The notes under the pieces were generated by a model that had not been told where the DNA came from, ran no database searches, and saw nothing but the letters and a program-made list of their open reading frames with translations. From a bacterium (lineage in GTDB: Bacteria; Eremiobacterota; Eremiobacteria; Baltobacterales; Baltobacteraceae): a DNA stretch of 9,672 bases. The number at the start of each line of letters is the position of its first letter. Within the stretch, counting starts at the first letter, position 1. The stretch spans positions 1,522-11,193 of the forward strand of contig JAJXXM010000075.1 in assembly GCA_021781095.1 (NCBI GenBank), read 5' to 3'. The translations under genes were made by a program, and so were the position numbers. Of the stretch, positions 6,277 through 9,672 are shown in pieces.

Positions 6277-7392
6277 TTAGAAAAACTCGAAGCCGGCGTC
6301 GAGCGCGGCGTAGCGAAGCAGCCCGCCCTCCAAATGCGCCAAGCGTTGAAATCCGGCATCGCGTAGCCGAGCGATCGCCCAGCGCGAACGCACGCCGACG
6401 CGGCAGGCGACAACGTAGCGCTTCGCAGAGTCGAGCTCGTGCATTCGCGCCTCTAACTGCGATGCGGGAATATGCACCGCTCCGGGAATCACGCCGAGCA
6501 CCGCTTCGTGCGGTTCGCGAACGTCGAGCAGCAGCGCGTCGCGCAACGCCGCATCGAGGTCCTCGGGAGCGACCTCGGCGATGCCGGCGATCGATGCCGT
6601 CGATTCGTCCTCGGGGGCATCGACGGGTTCGAAGAGCGTCGGACGATCGCCGCACCGAATGCAATCGGGATCGCGTGCGAAGCGGACCTCGCGCGTGCGT
6701 GCCGCGAGGGCATCGACGAGCAGTAGGCGCCCGCGCAACGGCTCGCCGATCTGCAACAATGCTTTGAGCGCCTCGCTCGCCTGCCACGCGCCGACGATGC
6801 CCGGCAACACGCCCAAGACTCCGCCCTCGGCACAGGTCGGAACGCTGCCGGGTTCGGGTGCGTACGGAAAGAGACAGCGGTAGCACGGCCCATCGGGATC
6901 GAAGCGCGTCACTTGGCCGTCGAAGCGAAAGATCGCGGCAAAGATCTCGATCTTCTTCTCCAACGAACAGGCATCGCTCGCGCAATACCGAGTCGTAAAC
7001 CGATCGCTACAATCGATCACGACGTCGTAGAGGCGCACCAAGTCGCGAGCGTTGCTCGCATCGAAACGTACTTGCAGCGCGTCGATGGTAATCTGCGGAT
7101 TGAGCGCGTGCAGGCGTTCGGCGGCGACCGTCGCCTTGGGGCGACCGATATCGGCATGCTCGAAGAGGATTTGCCGCTGGAGGTTGCTCTCGTCGACGGA
7201 GTCGTCATCGAGAACGCCGATCCGTCCGACTCCCGCCGCCGCGAGATAGGCGAGCACCGGCGCGCCGAGTCCGCCCGCACCGATCACCAGCGCGCGCGAG
7301 GACGCAAGCCGTTCCTGACCGGCCAAGCCGATCTCGGGGATGAGGAGATGCCTGCTATAGCGCCGCAGGTCGCGCGATCCGGCGAGCGTCAC
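6277..7392 (-). CDS. moeB: MoeB-type adenylyltransferase fused to rhodanese (MoeBR/MoeZ-like)
   Basis: The product is 371 residues in two domains. Residues 8-255 are an E1-like ThiF/MoeB domain: YSRHLLIPEIG (12-22), the ATP loop VIGAGGLGAP (36-45), DDSVDESNLQRQ (63-74), Asp130 in DCSDRFTTR, Cys187 in PTCAEGG and a zinc site of CYRC (170, 173) and CIRC (244, 247). Residues about 272-371 are a rhodanese domain with LLDVREPHE (288-296) and active-site Cys330 in ACRVGVRS. The E1 domain adenylates the C-terminal glycine of MoaD; the rhodanese Cys carries persulfide sulfur for the MoaD thiocarboxylate. Such fusions are common in bacteria and in eukaryotic MOCS3/Uba4. moaD and moaE lie upstream in the same run, fitting this role. 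The GTG start overlaps the stop of the hydrolase gene (GTGA). The protein might also serve another ubiquitin-like sulfur carrier, such as ThiS. Confidence 0.95.
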   Translation of the reverse strand: MTLAGSRDLRRYSRHLLIPEIGLAGQERLASSRALVIGAGGLGAPVLAYLAAAGVGRIGVLDDDSVDESNLQRQILFEHADIGRPKATVAAERLHALNPQITIDALQVRFDASNARDLVRLYDVVIDCSDRFTTRYCASDACSLEKKIEIFAAIFRFDGQVTRFDPDGPCYRCLFPYAPEPGSVPTCAEGGVLGVLPGIVGAWQASEALKALLQIGEPLRGRLLLVDALAARTREVRFARDPDCIRCGDRPTLFEPVDAPEDESTASIAGIAEVAPEDLDAALRDALLLDVREPHEAVLGVIPGAVHIPASQLEARMHELDSAKRYVVACRVGVRSRWAIARLRDAGFQRLAHLEGGLLRYAALDAGFEFF

Positions 7393-8108
7393 GATCGTGG
7401 GAAACGTTCGTCAAGCCACGCCAAAACCTCGGCACGAGCGCGAGGCCCGGCCTCGGTGTGGTCGCTCTCGATGGTGACGAAGTGCTTCTCGTCGGGTGCG
7501 CGTTCGTACAAATCGCGTACGCTCGCCGGCGAGACCATCGCATCGGCACGCGCGGCGATGTAAAGCGCCTGTCGCCCGAGCAACCGCGGAAGCGCTCGAT
7601 CGAAACGCCGGTCGATCCCTTCGACGAGCTCGGGAAGGCTCGCGCCGTCGACGTACCCGGAGCGAAAATCCGTCACCCCCGCGCGTTGCAATGCCGAGAG
7701 CGCGGTCGGGCGCCCGTACCCGGTAGCGATGGCGATGCAGCCGAGGATCGCCGCATCCTCGGCGGCGGCGAGGAGCGCCGCCATCGCGCCCATGCTATGC
7801 CCGAGCGTCAGCACGCGCGAGAACCCCTCACCGCGCGCGAGCGCGACGACCGCGGCGACGGCGGCGACGGCGTCGTCGGCATCGCGCAAGCGCCCGCCGC
7901 TAGCCCCGAGTTTATGCCCGGGAAAATCGAGCGAGAACATCGCACAACCGTGCGCCGCGAGAAACGCGCAGAGCGGGTCGAGATTGTGTTTGCTGCTCGA
8001 ATATCCATGTCCGGCGACGATGGCGAGGTCGCGCGAGCGGCGCGGCTCGTAGGCTAACGCCGCAACATTCCCATTCTCGGTGGCGACGTGATGGAGATCG
8101 AGCTTCAC
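7389..8108 (-). CDS. Alpha/beta hydrolase
   Basis: The product is 239 residues from the GTG at 8108. The alpha/beta-hydrolase fold is clear: the oxyanion strand and loop VAGHGYSSSKHN (31-42), LDFPGHKLGASGG (60-72), the nucleophile elbow LGHSMGAM (102-109) with Ser105, a probable acid Asp189 in IAARADAMVSP and His217 in SDHTEAG. The HGYSSSK pattern and GHSMG recall the serine aminopeptidase S33/esterase-like group, but the substrate cannot be predicted. There is no signal peptide, so it should be cytoplasmic. The start codon overlaps the moaE stop (GTGA) and has GGAGAAGAG in the preceding bases; a longer frame to 8177 runs only over moaE sequence. Its 3' end overlaps the MoeB-rhodanese start in the same way. 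It has no recognised part in molybdopterin synthesis. Confidence 0.92.
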   Translation of the reverse strand: MKLDLHHVATENGNVAALAYEPRRSRDLAIVAGHGYSSSKHNLDPLCAFLAAHGCAMFSLDFPGHKLGASGGRLRDADDAVAAVAAVVALARGEGFSRVLTLGHSMGAMAALLAAAEDAAILGCIAIATGYGRPTALSALQRAGVTDFRSGYVDGASLPELVEGIDRRFDRALPRLLGRQALYIAARADAMVSPASVRDLYERAPDEKHFVTIESDHTEAGPRARAEVLAWLDERFPRS

Positions 8109-8539
8109 CGGGGCTCTTCTCCGCAGCGATTTTCGACCCAGAGGCGTTCGCCGTCGCAATATCGCTCTTGCTTCCAAATCGGCGAGCGCTCTTTGAGCGC
8201 GTCGATGGCGAAACGCGCCGCGGCGAAGGCCTCCGCACGGTGCGGCGCGGCGGCGACGACGGCGACGGCGATCTCACCGACGTTCAACGCGCCGATGCGA
8301 TGGACGATAGCGAGCCGCACCTCGGGCATGGTCGCGCGCACCTCATCGGCGATCTCGCGAAAACTCGCTCGCGCCATCGCTTCATGGGCTTCGTAGCGGA
8401 GCCCCTCGACGGCGCGGCCGTCGTCGGCGCGTTCGCGAACGGTCCCGCAGAAGCTCACGATCCCACCGCAGCCCGGAGCGAGCACGGCGCTTTCAATCGA
8501 GCGGAGGTCGATGGGGTCGCGGACGATCTCAAAGAGCAC
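8105..8539 (-). CDS. moaE: Molybdopterin synthase large subunit MoaE
   Basis: The product is 144 residues, typical length. MoaE holds the active site of molybdopterin synthase, where cyclic pyranopterin monophosphate receives two sulfurs from the MoaD thiocarboxylate. Family signatures are GGIVSFCGTVRER (25-37) with Arg35, LRYEAHEAMA (47-56), HRIGALNVGEIAV (80-92), AAPHRAEAFAA (97-107) and the catalytic tail DALKERSPIWKQE (113-125) with Lys116 and Lys123 matching the two key E. coli lysines (119, 126). The start is a GTG 2 bases after the moaD stop, with a strong GGAGG 6 bases upstream that sits inside the last moaD codons. The stop overlaps the hydrolase start. Confidence 0.96.
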   Translation of the reverse strand: MLFEIVRDPIDLRSIESAVLAPGCGGIVSFCGTVRERADDGRAVEGLRYEAHEAMARASFREIADEVRATMPEVRLAIVHRIGALNVGEIAVAVVAAAPHRAEAFAAARFAIDALKERSPIWKQERYCDGERLWVENRCGEEPR

Positions 8540-8541
8540 GG

Positions 8542-8787
8542 CTATCCTCCGCCGAAGGGCGGCAGCAGCGAGATTTCGTCACCGTCGCGGAGCGGCATCT
8601 CCGCATTGCAGAGCGCGTCGTTTCGCGCGAACCGCAGTCCTCGGGCGAGCGCCGTCACCCGCGGTTCCTCGCGCACGAGCGTCTCCCAAAGGTCGCCGAC
8701 CTTCGCGCCGTCGGGGAGAACGATCTCCCGAGGCTCCCCGAGCACCTCGCGAAGACGTGCGAATGCGACGAGCCGTACGACGGGCAT
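8542..8787 (-). CDS. moaD: Molybdopterin synthase sulfur-carrier subunit MoaD
   Basis: The product is 81 residues, a beta-grasp ubiquitin-like protein. It begins VVRLVAFARLREVLG (3-17), as MoaD proteins do, has AEMPLRDGDEISLLPPFGGG at its end (62-81), and finishes in Gly-Gly-Gly with no residue after it. The final glycine is adenylated by MoeB, converted to a thiocarboxylate and inserted into MoaE to donate sulfur. The ATG start lies 4 bases after the stop of the 85-residue gene. The last codons GGC GGA GGA TAG double as the ribosome site of moaE. Confidence 0.95.
   Translation of the reverse strand: MPVVRLVAFARLREVLGEPREIVLPDGAKVGDLWETLVREEPRVTALARGLRFARNDALCNAEMPLRDGDEISLLPPFGGG
8546..8550 (-). 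promoter_or_regulatory. moaE ribosome binding site inside moaD
   Basis: Read on the minus strand, GGAGG lies 6 bases before the moaE GTG. The same bases encode the terminal glycines of MoaD, so the functional tail and the start signal of the partner subunit share sequence. It fixes the choice of the moaE GTG start. Confidence 0.8.
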
Positions 8788-8791
8788 CGCC

Positions 8792-9049
8792 TTAGAAGCC
8801 GCCGAGATCGGTGCTGTAGCCGTTGCGGTCGAGCCAGGCGCGCGAGGCAGCGTGAAGGTGCAGCTGGTCGATGCGATTGCAGATAATTTTATGCATCAGC
8901 ACGCTCCAAAAATGCTCGTCTTTTTCATAAATATCATCGGGAATCTGGTTTTCGCTCCGAGCGAACTCCCGCAACGCCGCCCAATCGCCGTCGGCGAGAA
9001 TCTTGCGGAGCCGCGATTCGTACTCCGGATTCGCATTCGGTTGCATCAT
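8792..9049 (-). CDS. Unrecognised 85-residue protein in the molybdopterin operon
   Basis: I do not recognise this family. The reading starts at ATG 9049 (second codon also ATG), which overlaps the HAD gene's stop as ATGA and has AGGGAG 9 bases upstream, so translation is well supported. The protein looks fully helical and soluble with no signal or membrane segment: YESRLRKILADGDWAALREF (10-29), an acidic loop with IPDDIYEKDEHF (36-47), and a conserved-looking helix with His53, Cys57, His64 and His66 (HKIICNRIDQLHLHAASRAW, 53-72). It ends GYSTDLGGF. The His/Cys spacing could bind metal, which is only a guess. moaD starts 4 bases downstream. A frame open to 9469 extends upstream, but that part is Arg/Gly-rich shadow of the HAD gene. 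Confidence 0.8.
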   Translation of the reverse strand: MMQPNANPEYESRLRKILADGDWAALREFARSENQIPDDIYEKDEHFWSVLMHKIICNRIDQLHLHAASRAWLDRNGYSTDLGGF

Positions 9050-9672
9050 GCGCTTCTTCTCCCTTCCGAGGCTAAGGCGTATCGTTCGATCGCGCGTGCG
9101 ACTCCGTGATGCGCGACGTCGAGCGTGACGCGCCCGACCGATTCGCGTACCGCCGGCTCCGCGTTCCCCATCGCCACGCCGATGCCCGCCCAGCGCAACA
9201 TCGGCAGATCGTTCGCCGAATCTCCGATCGCGAGCACGCGTTCGCGCGCGATCTGAAAATCGGCGCAGAGACGCGCCAACGCCCGTTCCTTCGTTGCCTC
9301 GCGCGCGGTAACGGCGCACTCTTCGAAGTCGCCCCAACGTTCGAACTTTGCGTGCAGCGGGCGAGCCGCGAGCTCCGCGCGTATCCCCTCGACCGCGGCG
9401 TTCCCAAGAAAACGAAGCATCGTCGGCGCGCCGTCTTCGAGAAAACGAAAATCCTCGACCTCGACCCAATTCGGCCCGACCATATCGGGCATGTAGCGTT
9501 CCCGGCCTGCGAGGCGATGGAATCGTTCCTCGTGATAGACGGCGAGGTCGAGATGGCGCTCGATCGAGAGATCGATCAGCTCGCGTGCTTCGCGGAGCGG
9601 CACCGGAATATGTCCGAGCGTCCGGCCACTGAGGAAATCTTTCGTCAACGCCCCGTGACAGCAGATGATGGG
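9046..9672 (-). CDS. Cof-type HAD phosphatase (5' end cut by window edge)
   Basis: The visible 208 residues are the C-terminal part of a Cof/YidA-type haloacid dehalogenase-superfamily hydrolase. The frame is open to the right edge, starting PIICCHGAL, which matches the family's 'ICxNGA' strand just after core motif II; the N-terminal DxDGTL nucleophile motif must lie outside. A cap domain follows, then motif III lysine Lys128 (TKERALARL, 127-135) and motif IV GDSANDLPML (150-159) with Asp151 and Asp155 as Mg ligands, then GIGVAMGNA (163-171). These enzymes dephosphorylate sugar phosphates, nucleotides or flavin precursors; substrate cannot be read. A TTG at 9648 could start a shorter product but would drop a conserved strand, so I treat the gene as truncated by the window. 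Its TGA overlaps the start of the 85-residue gene. It is the first visible gene of the run, and the promoter is probably to the right of the window. Confidence 0.92.
   Translation of the reverse strand, partial: PIICCHGALTKDFLSGRTLGHIPVPLREARELIDLSIERHLDLAVYHEERFHRLAGRERYMPDMVGPNWVEVEDFRFLEDGAPTMLRFLGNAAVEGIRAELAARPLHAKFERWGDFEECAVTAREATKERALARLCADFQIARERVLAIGDSANDLPMLRWAGIGVAMGNAEPAVRESVGRVTLDVAHHGVARAIERYALASEGRRSA
9059..9064 (-). promoter_or_regulatory. Ribosome binding site of the 85-residue gene
   Basis: AGGGAG on the minus strand, 9 bases before ATG 9049, lies inside the end of the HAD gene. It supports independent initiation of the small gene and fixes its short start. Confidence 0.65.

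Noticed and set aside
5539..6366. Plus-strand open frame of 275 codons opposite the aldo/keto reductase gene
   Set aside because: Arg-rich, motif-free antisense of a gene with a complete catalytic tetrad.
7841..7880. GCGACGGCGGCGACGGCG-like run as a tandem repeat
   Set aside because: It encodes an Ala/Val-rich helix of the alpha/beta hydrolase; imperfect and explained by composition.
8792..8806. The GGF end of the 85-residue protein as a ubiquitin-like tail needing trimming
   Set aside because: The rest of the protein looks helical, not beta-grasp, so the two glycines are probably chance.

Overview
The window is GC-rich bacterial DNA packed almost wall to wall with genes. GTG starts are frequent (7 of the 9 genes with a non-ATG or overlapping start use one), and neighbouring genes often overlap by 4 bases (ATGA/GTGA). 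The composition, the heavy use of the CGATCG hexamer and the gene style suggest a poorly cultured soil-type phylum such as Eremiobacterota (WPS-2). That is only an impression, and nothing here fixes the taxonomy. I see no mobile element, tRNA, rRNA, CRISPR array or phage gene, and no gene-free stretch above 60 bases.

Left part (1-1553, minus strand): a small c-type cytochrome lipoprotein gene is followed, through an ATGA overlap, by a photolyase/cryptochrome-like flavoprotein that runs off the left edge. The flavoprotein keeps the family fold signatures but seems to lack several residues that ordinary CPD photolyases need. The 57-base gap 1554-1610 is a divergent start region.

Middle (1611-3290, plus strand): a GNAT-fold acetyltransferase-like gene and a TPR plus ATP-grasp-like protein. 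The second gene converges on moaA and overlaps it by 20 bases.

Right part (3271-9672, minus strand): one continuous run of nine genes, transcribed right to left: Cof-type HAD phosphatase (partial, cut by the right edge), an unrecognised 85-residue protein, moaD, moaE, an alpha/beta hydrolase, a MoeB-rhodanese fusion, an aldo/keto reductase, queG and moaA. Every junction is an overlap or a gap of at most 4 bases, so the set is almost certainly one operon. MoaA starts molybdopterin synthesis by rearranging GTP. The MoeB-rhodanese fusion adenylates MoaD and probably also supplies its sulfur. MoaD and MoaE form molybdopterin synthase, which puts the dithiolene sulfurs into cyclic pyranopterin monophosphate. 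QueG (last step of queuosine synthesis in tRNA), the aldo/keto reductase, the hydrolase, the HAD enzyme and the 85-residue protein are not known molybdopterin genes. moaC, moeA, mogA/moaB and mobA are not in this window.
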